Assembly: GCA_001584585.1 (NCBI GenBank)
Contig: LSYV01000009.1
Span: 2,393,507-2,456,080 of the forward strand
DNA length: 62,574 nucleotides
Origin: Gonium pectorale
Taxonomy: Eukaryota; Chlorophyta; Chlorophyceae; Chlamydomonadales; Volvocaceae
Reading direction: 5' to 3'
In this document: one piece after another, positions 22,905 to 35,300 of the stretch
Position numbering within the stretch: the stretch's first letter is position 1
How the letters are laid out: each line of letters starts with the position of its first letter
Position numbers and translations under genes: made by a program
Notes under the pieces: model-generated
What the model was told of the DNA's origin: nothing
What the model saw: the letters and a program-made list of their open reading frames with translations, nothing else
Databases searched by the model: none

Positions 22905-23629
22905 AGTAGCTCCTGCAAGAGGCCTGAGGGCGACTATACTATTCCCTGAAATAAGGCCAGCGGTAGGTTTCCCGGAAACAACGATGAAGTCAAGGTAACT
23001 CGAGCCGCCAGCGCCTTGTCATACTATAATTAGAATTAACAAATACGAAGGCGGCGCGAGAGACGACTTCCACAACTAACGCGCATAGTCGCCTGTCAAC
23101 GGCAGTGCCGTTTGCGCTAGCCGCTAGGTCAGGCCGCAAAATACGTAAGTATGCCCGGCGTTGAAACATATTCGTTGCATTGCGCTGTGGATTCGTCGTA
23201 GGCACGTCGGTTGTGACTGCGGTATGCGACACACACACGCGCTGCACTGCAAACCCCAAAGCCGGCCCACTGTTCATTTAATGAGCATTAGTGTGGGATT
23301 GGGCCGTTGATTGCAAGGCCGTCCGCGCCTTCGCGCCCCCTCCCCGGGCGGCGATGCGTCACATTGCTGCTCCGCATGCCCCTTTCTTTTCTTATGATAT
23401 CTATCTTTTCCAACAACCTCCACAGACAGTGCCGGTGTCAGCGGATAGCAAGCCACCGGAGCCCTTCCCAAAACCCAACCAACATGAACCAACTGACATA
23501 CACTGGCACATAGAACTGTTATAGAACTGTTTTGAGCATAACGTGACGCATACATAACACACTTGTACACATTGGTATGCGTTTTCCTTTTCAGCACACT
23601 GGCACACTGGAACAAGACGAGGAACATCT

Positions 23630-23685
23630 TGGTCGTGCCGTCGGGTGCGTATAAATGGCCGTAGAGCTGTTTCCCTCTTTTTTGT
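23630..23685 (+). repeat. Mini-element copy
   Basis: Shows the family core GTATAAATGGCCGTAGAG followed by a CCCTCTTTTTT run. The left hairpin is degraded to GCCGTCGGGTGC. Confidence 0.5.
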
Positions 23686-24088
23686 AGGTTTCTCCTTGAA
23701 CCGCACGCTTCATTACCTGCCATGTTTCAGCACACGGGGAGAATTCTACGGGATGGGAAGCATGAAAAGAAGTAGGAGAGGCATACACCACACTTAGCCA
23801 CTTTGAACTACACGGATACGGAAGGATATACACGGACCCCGCCCCCCACCCCAACATCTCTGCAAAACCAAAGGCTGCACACAAACGGCACCGGGGACCG
23901 TCCCATTGCAAACCATTCAGCAGTGGGGAAGATGGCGGCCCGTCCCCGCTTCCTGCGCGCAAGCCTGCACGTTGGATGTCTCTCGGCGCTTAGGCAGCCC
24001 CCCCCTTTTCCAATAATCCGAGTGCTAGCATGGGTGGGCGTAAGAAATCTGTAGAGTAGGGAGCGCGCCTCTACTCTCATACAGTAGC

Positions 24089-24128
24089 TGACGGACATAC
24101 ACACCCAAAGGCGCAACGATTTCAATAG
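24089..24128 (-). repeat. Mini-element copy, left half only
   Basis: The reverse complement reads TATTGAAATCGTTGCGCC then TTTGGGTGTGTATGTCCGTC, matching the left half of the family. The T-rich right half is absent. Confidence 0.5.
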
Positions 24129-24326
24129 AGCAGGGGGGTACGAAACAAGGCGGGTTTTTTTTTGTGACGTTCCTCCCGGCCCCAAATCCGTTTTGCGGGT
24201 ATGGATCAGCCAGTCTCGTTGGTTGCCTACCATTGCTGCAGTTCCACGCGCAGGTAGTCATGCACATGGCCCCGACAAACCTGCGAGGGCAGGTATGAAA
24301 CACGCCCACGGCGCCCACACACTGTT

Positions 24327-24444
24327 AGAAAAGAGAACCAGAAACGGGGAAGGCAGCCTCTACGGACATACACACCCGTTTCCAGCAGGGCGCTGAGTAC
24401 AGGGCATGGCGGGCGAGGTATACGAGCAGACGGGCCCTCCCGGT
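24327..24444 (-). repeat. Mini-element copy plus shared ~60-bp block
   Basis: 24327-24386 is a nearly complete minus-oriented copy: its right half (GTCCGTAGAGGCTGCCTTCC, then CCGTTT) matches the copy at 61983-62054 almost base for base, but about 11 bases of the hairpin are deleted. 24386-24444 repeats the block seen at 11005-11064. Confidence 0.75.
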
Positions 24445-25553
24445 GTGTCACCAGAATAGTTACCTGACTATAAGTAGAGGGTGCGCGGGTCCGGCGAGCG
24501 CCGAGCGGTCGACGAGGTGACCAGTCCATCGGCGGCCAGCGGTTAAAGCCAGGTGGCAATATGAGCGGACAGGGCCATCGAGCCAAACGGCTGCCTGGCC
24601 AGGTCCTAGGCCCCAATGTAGCAGCTACTCGAAACCCTCGGAACATTCGATGTTAAGAGGAGCCATGGGTCTTGCCCCACATGACCGCTGATCGAGCACA
24701 ACAGTGACAGAGCAGTGGCGCACTTAAAAAGCATGGAGCAAGGGAACAACCGCAAAATGTCCATCGTTCGCCCCACGCTTGCCACCTTGCAGCTGCACTT
24801 GTATGCACGCCATGGAGCTCATATCAGTGACTAGTGACTAGTGACATTCTGGGGTTGGTGCCTGGCATGCGGGGCGGAAGATGTTGAATTGCGTAAATCA
24901 ATCCGCAATTACAACGTATCTAACTGGTTGCATGAGTGAAGTCACAACTTATGCAAGAATGATGGCGAGGCCCGCTCCTCAACATGTCCCGCCTCACAAT
25001 TAGGGCTGGGCTGGGGGGCCGACCCGTGGGCCCACCCAGGTCCCCGGATCCATTGATTACGCATGTCACAGGTCGCGCTGTATAGCACAAATGGCGAGCT
25101 CTGCGTTGCTCGTGGTTTCTAAAGCGCGCGAGACAGGGGTTGTGTAACACGAGTTTGGGCTCGCAGTTTGCTCGACCGCCATGCATCATAAGGTACAATC
25201 CACCATGTCGCCAAGAGGTTGAAAAGTGCAGATGCGCCGCCTGGCTACACCTGCCCCTCAACAGCGGCATGTTGCCCCGCAGTCGGCACCCGGCGTCCTG
25301 CAAAGCCACCAGGTAAAAGCAGGAAATTCAGGGCTCAGTGGGTATGTCAGTGGGTGTATTGGGCACCTAACTTACCGCCTTCGACGGAGACGCCGTACAG
25401 TTTTCCGCGTTGGTTCACGTTTGGCACCAGACTCACCAGACTGGTTACAGCTTCTTAATTATTTTAGGATAGGATACACAGACTGAAGGGCGAACGTTGG
25501 GGGAGTATGCCATTGAGTTAACGCTTCGCCAGTTGTGACCATCGCAATTAAGC

Positions 25554-28500
25554 ATGGACGACGAGATCAGAGAGAATGTTGTCAGGGAGCCATCTAAGGA
25601 CACGAGATGGGACTATATCCGGGACCGCGTCTGCTCGTGCCTCAAAGTTCAGGACTCGGCCTTTGACAAGCTCCTGAGCGGCGACGGCAGGTTCGTTGCT
25701 ATATGTTACTGGAGAGGTTCCGCGGCTGGACGCTGCGACTTATCTTCCGCGAACTGGGCGCAGAACGCCAATTGCCCAGTTCCTGGAGGAGGCGGGCACG
25801 AAGCGGCTTCTTATTGCCGTGGACGGAAAGGATCTGTCGGCGGTAAGGAGTGCTTTACTGGCCGCGCGTGGCACATGGCTTGGGCACGCGCGTCACCAGG
25901 GGTTTACTCTTGCTCCCTGCAGACCGTCAAGCCCCCGTCCAAGCTGAAGAAGGGGAAGACTGTGTACTTCCTTAAAACCCAGGAGACTAAGCTGGACAAT
26001 GATTCCATCAAGAAGCTGGTGCGTGCCGCGCCTCAACTTGTAAAAAGTTCTTGTCACCGGATTCGGGCGTCAGCAAGCAGCCGTGTCAACACAAGCCGGG
26101 TGTAGCGCTTTGATTCCTAACCTGGCACATGTGTCTTCAAGCGACCACGGGCGTGCAAATAGGCAGCTGAGGAGCGAGCGGTGCTGTCAGCAGCACCGCA
26201 TGCAACGCCCACCCAGGGCGGTGCCCTGGCTCCTGGTATGACCAATACACCGTCTCTATCCCACTGCAGGTCATCCATGGCGAGATCTCGGAGAACCCGC
26301 TGGAGACCCTTGCCGCCATATCGCAGGACGTATTCATGCCTGTGCTCACGGCACCTGCGAACCAGCAGGGCTGGCCTGACGTGGTGGCGAAGGAGGTCAC
26401 GGAGAACCTGCACAAGTTCGTGTCAAACGGTGAGGTTATAGCTTCCTGGCAGTTTTGATTTGCGCAGAAGGACACGTTTAATCCAGCTTTAAACAGCGCA
26501 AACTCTCACGATGACCGCAATCCCTATAAGGGACCTCAGTTCAGGGTATTACATACGCGTTTTCGGCATTCGCCCATGCTGGGCGGCGCAACCTGGGCCA
26601 GATCAGGCAAACTAGTGCTAGATCAGATTTACTAGCTGGGGCCTCGCAGGCTATGGGGCAGGCACCCTAGCCGCACTTACCTGCGATTGTGGAGACCCGG
26701 CCTGGTCATCTGCGTTCGGGTAAAATCCCAACCAACCACAACAAGGCGACGCTATAAATCAACGAGCTCTGAAGTGGAAGGCATGATGCCTGTCACTGGC
26801 TCGTTACGCGCCAGCAAGTGGCGCCGTACTGAACTAGACCCTCAACGACAGCACATGTTTTTATGGACACCACCCGAAGGGGCGTGGTGGCCTGCCTGTG
26901 TGGGACGGTCCCGTTACCTCATTCGGTGGGATATGGACCTAACCGTTGATTCGTCTGTTGCGATTCTGCCGACACCACCACCCGCAGTGTTCGTGACCAT
27001 TGGGCAGATGAAGGGCCAGACCCTCCTCCCACTTCCGCCGCAAACGACTGTGCCGACACTCCAGCCGGACCACAGTATGAGCAGCCTCAAGGATCAGGAT
27101 AAGATCCACATTCTGGAGAGTGCCATCGTGACGTGGACGAAGCAAATCAAGACGGTGCTCAAGTCAGACCCGGACGCGCCGCTGAAGGTGCGCCCTGGGA
27201 TGGCTGCAAATGGGCATGGGGTTTGTTGGGGTTATTGTTGCGGTTCGCCGTACCGCTGAAACTTGCCGCGGCTATGCTAGTCTAAACAAGCTACCGTGCT
27301 TTCTGCATTTCTTTTGCGCAATAAGTACCGGTAATTGCAAGCGGAACTGTTTCAACGATAAGCGCTGCCGCCACGGCCATACCGTCAGATGCAAAGGCAG
27401 CAGCGCACTTGCCTTGCCTGTAATGGCATGCCGCTGGGATGCTGAGTCATGCTATCCTGTGTGGGATGTTTACTGCCGTGTGTTTAGCCAGTGTGTCATG
27501 ATCAGTGAGCGCGTCCGTGTCACCATAGCTGAAGCGGGGTCAGAAGCAGAGCTTGTCAAGCACGAAACGGCCGGGCTTTCACCTTGCTCCTCACAGGAGC
27601 CGGGCATCTACCCGGGGCCCCTCACGGAGGTCAACTTCTGGTCGGAGCGGGCCGCCAACCTGAACTCCATCCACGAGCAGCTCACCGGCGAAAAGACCCA
27701 GAAGGTGGTCAAGGTCCTGGAGCTGGCGAAGAGCACCTATTACCCCGCCTTCCAGCGGCTGTTCCGGGAGGTTGAGGCTGCGCGGCATGAGGCCAATGAC
27801 AACGTCAAATTCCTGAAGCCGCTGCGCAAGTACCTGGAGAAGCTCAACACCATGGACGACTTTGCGCAGCTGGTGGACCTGTTCAAGCCCATCATGCACA
27901 CCCTGATGCTGATTTGGAAGCACAGCAAGTCGTACAACAGCAGCACGCGCTTCGTGACGCTTATGCAGGAGATCTGCAACGACCTGATCATGCAGGTGCG
28001 ATGGAGAGGCATGCCTACCCCCGCATCATTGCCGTAGCCATGCAGTCTGGCATAGTCTTCACATGGATGGGCGGTGGGCAGGCGCGCTCTACAGGGCCTC
28101 CTAGCATGTTCAACTTCCCCCTGTGGGACTGGGAACTATGCGAGTCAGGGCCCGGTTGCAGCATGCGCTAATGCATCATTCGCCCCGGCCCGCTCCACCT
28201 TCCAGGCGTGCAAGTTCGTGCCAGGCGCGGACCTCATCCAGATGGAGCCGGCGGAGGCGGTGGAGAAGCTGCGCATGACGCTGCGCGTGCTGGGCACCTT
28301 CAAGAACTACTATTTTGAGTACCGCACGCAGAGCCTGCAGGACACGCCGGAGAACCCCTGGAAGTTCCAGAACAACTCGCTCTTCGCGCGCCTGGACTCC
28401 TTCCTGGAGCGCTGCCACGACATGATGGACCTCATGTCGACGTGCATGCAGTTTAACCGGCTGGAGCGCGTGGAGATCGGCGGCACCAAGGGCAAGGTGC

Positions 28501-31500
28501 TCACCAACGGCATCAAGGCTATCCACCAGGACTTTGAGGCCGCGGTGGAGAAGTTCCAGCAGGTGTGCAGCCGGGTGCGATCTATGCGTTGAAAAGCCGG
28601 TATTGATCCCTTGGCGTTCCTGGTAGCCTTGCCCTGCGCTGACAGCCATTCGCTGACTATGACCGGTCGCGTCGCCCTCCGTTGCTTTCAAATGCTGCCC
28701 AACGGCGCACGGTCCCCAGAAAGCAATTCCCGACGTATGCCAGTACGAGCCGGAAAGCAGAGGCACCGATGCTGAACCAACTCGATAGAGACTGCGTCTA
28801 GGGCTCTGAACCAGATTGTGCCCGGCCGTTTTCACAGGTCACGTACGATGTGATGGATGTGGACGCCAAGCAGTTCGATGAGGATTTTTACGGCTTCCGT
28901 GTGGTCATCAAGGAGCTGGAGCGGCGCCTGGCGGCTATCATCATCCAGGTGCGTGCATGCAACCTAAGTGGTGATTACGCAATGAGGCGGAGTAAGGCTG
29001 GGCCGTGTTGGCTTGCTGATGGTGCGTTGGACCGATCCAGGCAGCCTACAAGCGAAGCCGAACGGAATATGTTGGGACCAGGTTGCTTACTAGCAGAGCA
29101 CGTTGCACGAGCACGTGCACATGGTACTGCAACAGGCCCACGAAGCGTTCTGCGGGTTGGGTTTAGGCCCAGGAAAGGTTACGTCGACTTGAGTAGGGCA
29201 TGAGGAGGGGTCATGTAGCTTTCTGGCCATCCCGTCCACTTCACGCCTCTGCGTCAACACACGTCAACCACTTGTTGGCGCGCGCCTCGTGCCCCTGCCG
29301 GTGACCCGCACACCGGAGGGACTGCCGCACACGCCGGCACTAGTGTTACGCCCTACCCTCTCTCCTCCTCCTGTAACCTTCCTAACTCCTGGAACCGCCC
29401 CTTTCTTCCAGGCCTTCGATGACTGCACCACCATTGGCACCACCTTCAAGCTGCTGGACAGCTTCGAGGGCCTGCTGGACCGTGAGGTCATCGCCCATGA
29501 TCTGGAGAAGAAGCACACGGACCTGCTGCACAGCTATTCGCGCGACCTCAAGGACGTGGCCGACCTTTTCCACCAGTACAAGGACCGCCCCATTGTGGCC
29601 AAGAACAGCGCCCCCTACTCAGGCGCCGCGTACTGGGTCCGCGGCCTCATGGAGCGCATTAAGGATCCCATGGACCGTATCCAGACCATGAACCGAATGA
29701 TCCTGGAGACGGAGCTCTTCAAGGAGATTCAGCGCACCTACGACCACCTCTGGGAGGAGATGACCGAGTACCGCAAGCGTGCCGTGGACGCGTGGTGCGT
29801 GCAGGTGGCGGCTACCAGTGACGAGAAGCTCAACCTGCCGCTGCTCAACCTGGTCGAGCAGACAGCGGACGGCATCCGTGTGCTGGGCGTCAACTTCGAC
29901 CCCGCGCTGGTGCGTCTCTTGCGCGAGACCAAGTACTTCCTCCTGCTGGAGGGGGCCGCTGCGTCGGACCGCAGCAACTTGGCTAGCCAGGACGGGCCAC
30001 GTGAGTCGGTGATCATCACAGTGCCTGACAGCGCCAAGGACTTGTTCGCCTCGTCCGACACCTTCAGGCAGCAAATTAGCAGCATGGACCTCATTTGCAG
30101 CATCTACAACAAGGTGCAGCGGACCATCCTGGCGGTCGAGAAGCCGCTGGTGCAGCAGAAGCTGGACGCAGTGGAGCAGGCGCTAAACCGCGGCCTGGCG
30201 GAGCTCAACTGGAAGAGCGACAACATCGACGCCTACATAAAGGAGTGCATGGAGCTGGTGAAGGACGTGGACCTGGTGCTCAACACCATCAAGGACAACG
30301 TCCGCGCCACGCAGAGCATCCTCCAGCTGTGGGAGAAGAATCTCATGTTTGAGCGCAAGGAGGGCAAAACATACTCGTTCGACGAGCTAAACGACGCCTT
30401 CAACCAGCTTATTCAGCAGCGCCACAGCGAGATCCGCGACGCAGGCAAGGAGATCACCAAGCTGCTTTCCTCCAGCAACCGTGTGCTCAAAGTCAGCAAG
30501 GGCGCGGCCTCGTGGCGCGCCTATGTGGACTACTTCTCCAACATCGTCATTGACGGGTTCTCTGCCGCAATCATCAGCACCGTGCGCTACTTACTATCCC
30601 AGGTAGGGGGCCGTGTGGGTTTGGGCAGTTCTGGGTACTGGACGGTGTGGCAAGAGCCGTGCTAAACGGGTTTTGCATCTTGTAAGACGGCGGGTCGGCG
30701 TAATGAAGAAAGCAGTAAGGGCATTGCAGGAGGCAGGGCGTAATTTGAAGGCGAAAGGGTACTGCCTGGGGCCGCTTTGCTCGTTACGGCCTTGGGGAGT
30801 GTGTTCGTGAGTGTTTGTGTTTGATCTTCGCTTGACGCTTGGCTTCTCTTATGTGCTATCCCAGATTGACCCCGACCTCACCAAGGCGGAGAGCAGCCCG
30901 CTGCTGGAGATCCAGGTGGAGCTGGTGGCGCCCGACATTGTCTGGAAGCCCGAGCTGGGCGAGGGCGGCGCCAAGGCAGGTGTGCGCGATATGATCAAGA
31001 AGTGGCTGCAGTCGTTCCTGGAGATCGGACAGCTCATGAAACGGCTGGACGTGGGCGAGGGGAACTACGCCAAGGAGCTGGAGGAGGACTTCGAGGTGTA
31101 CGATGCGCTCAACCAGGTGAGCCAGGCCCGCTGATATTTAGAAGGACATGGCCTTGGGTGACGATAGGACTGAAGGAAACAGGATCACGGGAGCGTGGCA
31201 GCACGGCAATGTGGCAGGTACAAGCACCCATCAATCGTTGGCGTCTTACGCAGTTATGCTTGCCCTTGTTGGCGGTTGTGAATGACTCCTTGCTCTCTGA
31301 TGTTCCTGACACGTGCTGTTCTGAAGCTTGCACACTCACTCCTTCCCTTCGCGCGTGCAGGTCATGATGGTGACCCTGGCGAACGAGTCCCGCTGCGAGG
31401 ACTTCAAGGCGCAGTTCGCCAAGTTCGACTACCTGTGGCGGCAGGACCTGCAGGCCACGCTCCACCAGTTCATTGCTGATCACGGGGTCACACTGCCGGA

Positions 31501-32313
31501 CGGCACCAAGGACGATCCGCCCCTCGCCAAGTTTGAGGAGCAGGTGGGCAGGCCAGGGAGTCGACGGGAGCTGGCTTACGCCTTTCCACCATAGCCATGC
31601 GGAATGAGATCCTGTCCAGCTCTTTGTAAACTCTTTCAATCCTGGTGTTGAGCCATTTGACAAATAGAGGTGCTCCAAGCCAGTTTCCCTTCAGTGAAGT
31701 ACGCTCTGTTATACTTATCCGCCGCCTATCCGCTGCAGATTGCCAAGTACAAGGCCATCGCCGCTGAGATCGCGTCCTTCAAGGACACAATGACGATCGG
31801 TTACATCAAGGTCAACGCCAAGCCGCTGCGCCAGGCGCTCTCCACGTGGGCGTCGAAGTGGGTCTACCTCTTCACCCACTACCTGCAGGTGTGGAAGCCG
31901 AATGTGGACGATTGCGTGTTGCCTTGTTGCAGTAGGAGGCCTTCGCAATCACATGCACATCATCGTCGTATGCGTTTTCCTTTTCAACACATGCACATCA
32001 CACGCCTCCACAGCAGCTGACAGCCTGAAACGTGCTGGCACGAAAGGGTTACAACTCGTAATACGCTAGTGCCCCAGCACTAACCCTCCTGACCTAAGCG
32101 TGAGAATGGTGTTCCTTTTTGTTATCGGCACAATCCGTCCTCCCTCTTTACCTCCGTCGCACCCGCCATGCCCGCTGCTGCAGGAGAAAGTGGTCAACAG
32201 CATCACCGAGCTGTACTCCTTCATGGACCATTCCAACAGCACGCTGGACCTCAAGGTGCTGGGCGAGGGCACCGACGAGGAGTACCACGAGGACGAGGAC
32301 TCGGAGGAGGCTG
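25554..32313 (+). other. ODA4 tail (DHC N-terminal region 1)
   Basis: Exons 1-13, residues 1 to about 1148. This is the stem that holds the heavy chain to its partner chain, intermediate chains and the doublet. It contains the large 1,191-base exon 9. It ends in an acidic segment ([12 protein letters not shown]), followed in exon 14 by a [11 protein letters not shown] stretch that probably forms a flexible charged linker. Confidence 0.85.
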
Positions 32314-35300
32314 GTGCGTGCGGGAAGCGCCGTACGGGACCGCGCCACGGGAAGCACGGTGTTGGATGACATGAGAAAGAGGACAGCAGAGGAAAACTTC
32401 CTGGTTCTCTGCTGCTGCCATTTCGCACCACTTGAAGCTGTCTTGGACGCACACACTCCTGACTCCCGTTTTGGCTTCGGCCCTGTGTTTTACTCCCACC
32501 CGCAGCCGCAAAGAAGGCGGCGGAAGAGGAGGAGAAGCGCAAAGCGCTGTACTCCATCATGGCCTGCATGCGGGACATCCGCCGCCGCACTGATCGCGGC
32601 ACCGACACCATGTTCGAGCCGCTCAAGGAGACGGTGTCCCTGCTGCACAGCTTCGGCATCCAGCTGAACGACACGGTGCTGCACCAGTTGGATAATGCGG
32701 AGTTCAACTGGCGCTTCCTGAAGAAGAAGATGCTCAACCGGCGTGAGCAGCTGGCGCCTCTTCAGCAGGCTGAGGCGGTGGAGATTCGGCGCAAGAGCGA
32801 TGCCTTCAATGAGCGCGTGGAGGACTTCCGCGCCTTTTTCCAGCGGAAGGCACCTTTCACCGTGGGCGGCGGCGAGCTCAAGCTTGAGCAGGTGAGAGGC
32901 TGGCTGCTGCACACTGACGGGTTAGGTTGCCACGACATCCTCGCACATGTGGCTGCATGCCTCCAGAGCTTGGGAGCAGCTGGGCGGTGATCGCTCTGTT
33001 CTTGAAGTGACTACGAACATCAATTTCTTGAAATTTGGATACTGAGCAACCCAACATGCCTTGCAACTTGCCCTGCAGGTCAAGCCCGCCTACAAGCTGC
33101 TCGATGAGTTCCGCTCGGGCAGCGTGGATGGGTTCCCCTCGGTGTTGGGCATCATTGCTGAGTCGAAGCAGCTGCAGGAGGCCCAGGTCCGTGTGTATAC
33201 GTGTCCTCGGCGCCTGAGTTATGCCCTTGAAACATCGCGCCCATCCGTCCAGAGCTGTACGCCGTTTGTTTCGTTGGATCTGTACTCCAGCGGACGAGTT
33301 CAAACGTGGAAGCATGCGCCGCCTCAGGATCTAATCATTCATGTCTGTGTCCCCAACCACGTCGCCATCCCAGGACCTGTTCGAGCTATACCAGTCGGAC
33401 TACCTCAAGCTGCAGCGCTGCAGCGAGGAGCTGCAGCATCTTAAGAGCCTGTGGGACACGGTGGGCACCGTCATGTTCACGTTCCGCGACTGGTATAAGA
33501 CGCCTTGGGACAAGATTGACGTGGACTTCCTGGTGGAGGAGACAAAGAAGCTGTCTAAGGACATCAAGACGCTCAACAAGGCCGTGCGCAACTACGACGT
33601 GTACCGCATGCTGGAGGAGTCCATCAAGGCCGTGCTCACCTCGCTGCCGTTGGTGCAGGTAAGGCGGACTTCTCGGGTTACAGCGAGCGGCCCGCCGACT
33701 GTTGAAGACCTTCCTGACTTCGTGTCAAGCCTCATGTCTTGTGCTACGGGCCTGCACTCTCCCAAACGGCTCACGTGCGCTGTCCCCGCCCATCCCACAC
33801 AGGATCTGCACCATCCCGCCATGCGCGAGCGGCACTGGAAGCTGCTGATGCAGACAACCGGCAAGCACTTCGTCATGGATGATAAGTTCTGCTTAGGCGA
33901 TCTGCTGGCCCTGGAGCTGCACAATTATGTAGATGCCTGCTCGGAGATTGTGGACCGTGCGCAGAAGGAGCTCAACATCGAGAAGCAGCTCAAGAAGATT
34001 GAGGACACATGGGCGGGCCTGAGCCTCAGCTTTGCGCCGTACCAGGTCGGTGTGTATGACAGCGATTGGTGGCTGGGACGGTGGCGGTAATGCAATAACT
34101 TGCGTGGTTACATTGTGTGCGGGGGCATCTTGAAGCCAACATGTACCGCAGTGTGCCACATCCAACGCACAAGCCCCTGAAGCCGGAACTGATGCTTGTG
34201 TCACGTGGTAACTACCTGGCGTCTCCTGCCTGCCTCCAGCCCTTCCGTCTGGCTCTTGAACGCACCATTGGCCCTCCCGCTTGCCCCGCAGGACTCGGAC
34301 GTAATGTCGCTGCAGGTGGAGGACCTCGTCAACGAGGCGCTGGAGGCGGATAACCTGCAGCTGCAGAACCTCTCGGGCCAAAAGTACGTGCAGTCCAACC
34401 CCATGTTCCTGGAGACCGTGTCCAAGTGGCAGAACAACATGGGCCGCGTGTCGGCGGTCCTGGAGACCTGGCAGAACGTGCAGAAGAAGTGGCAGAACCT
34501 GGAGTCAATCTTTATCGGCTCAGCTGACATTCGCGTACAGCTGCCGGAGGATTCGAAGCGCTTCGACGCTGTGAACGCGGACTTCCAGGTATGACTGCTT
34601 GATACTGACGTGTCATGCCTAGGGGCGTTCGGACTTACCATGACGACGGCCGTCGCCTTTTGTTGTAGCTGGTAGCATGGTTACCACGCAGAAGCATGCT
34701 GCGCATGACGGTTTGGGTTGGCTGCTCCGGGTGAGGCCCCAGCAAATCTGGGCGTTAGCTTGCATTGCACTCTCACTGTCCACAATTGGTGATAGCACTC
34801 CGCTCAGTTCCGCTTCTTGCTCCACTCTGCCGCACCACAGGACCTCATGCGCGTAGCGCCCGATATCACCAATGTGGTAGAGGCCTGCACGCTGGAGGGC
34901 CGCCAGGAGCGCCTGGAGAACATGCAGGCCATGCTGGAAATGTGCGAGAAGGCGCTGCAGGTGCGCTGGTTTAACGGTTCCAAACCACTTGTGTGCGGGG
35001 TTGCAACTGATGGGGCCGTACGCCGGCACACATCCTACGCATACTCGGGGCGCCTTGCAACGTTTACGTTCGACTGTCGTTTGCCTCGATTAATTCGACT
35101 TTGCTCCCTGGCCGCTTGCAGGAGTATCTGGAGACGAAGCGCGTGGCCTTCCCACGTTTCTACTTCGTGTCGCCTGCGGATCTGTTGGACATTCTGTCCA
35201 AGGGCTCCAACCCGCAGCTCATCCTCCGCCATCTGCAGAAGTGCTTCGACAACATCGACAACCTCTCGTTCAGGCAAGCTTTGTTAACCGTCAGCCTCAG

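Larger units (their letters stand above)
22905..25553. other. Divergent intergenic region with dispersed elements
   Basis: Separates the start codons of the HAD gene and ODA4 and should contain both promoters. No TATA box could be placed with confidence near either start. Three short mini-element copies lie at 23630-23685, 24089-24128 and 24327-24386, and a T-rich motif shared with ODA4 introns lies at 23576-23601. Small tandem duplications occur at 23503-23533 (ATAGAACTGTT twice) and 24828-24845 (GTGACTA units). Confidence 0.5.
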
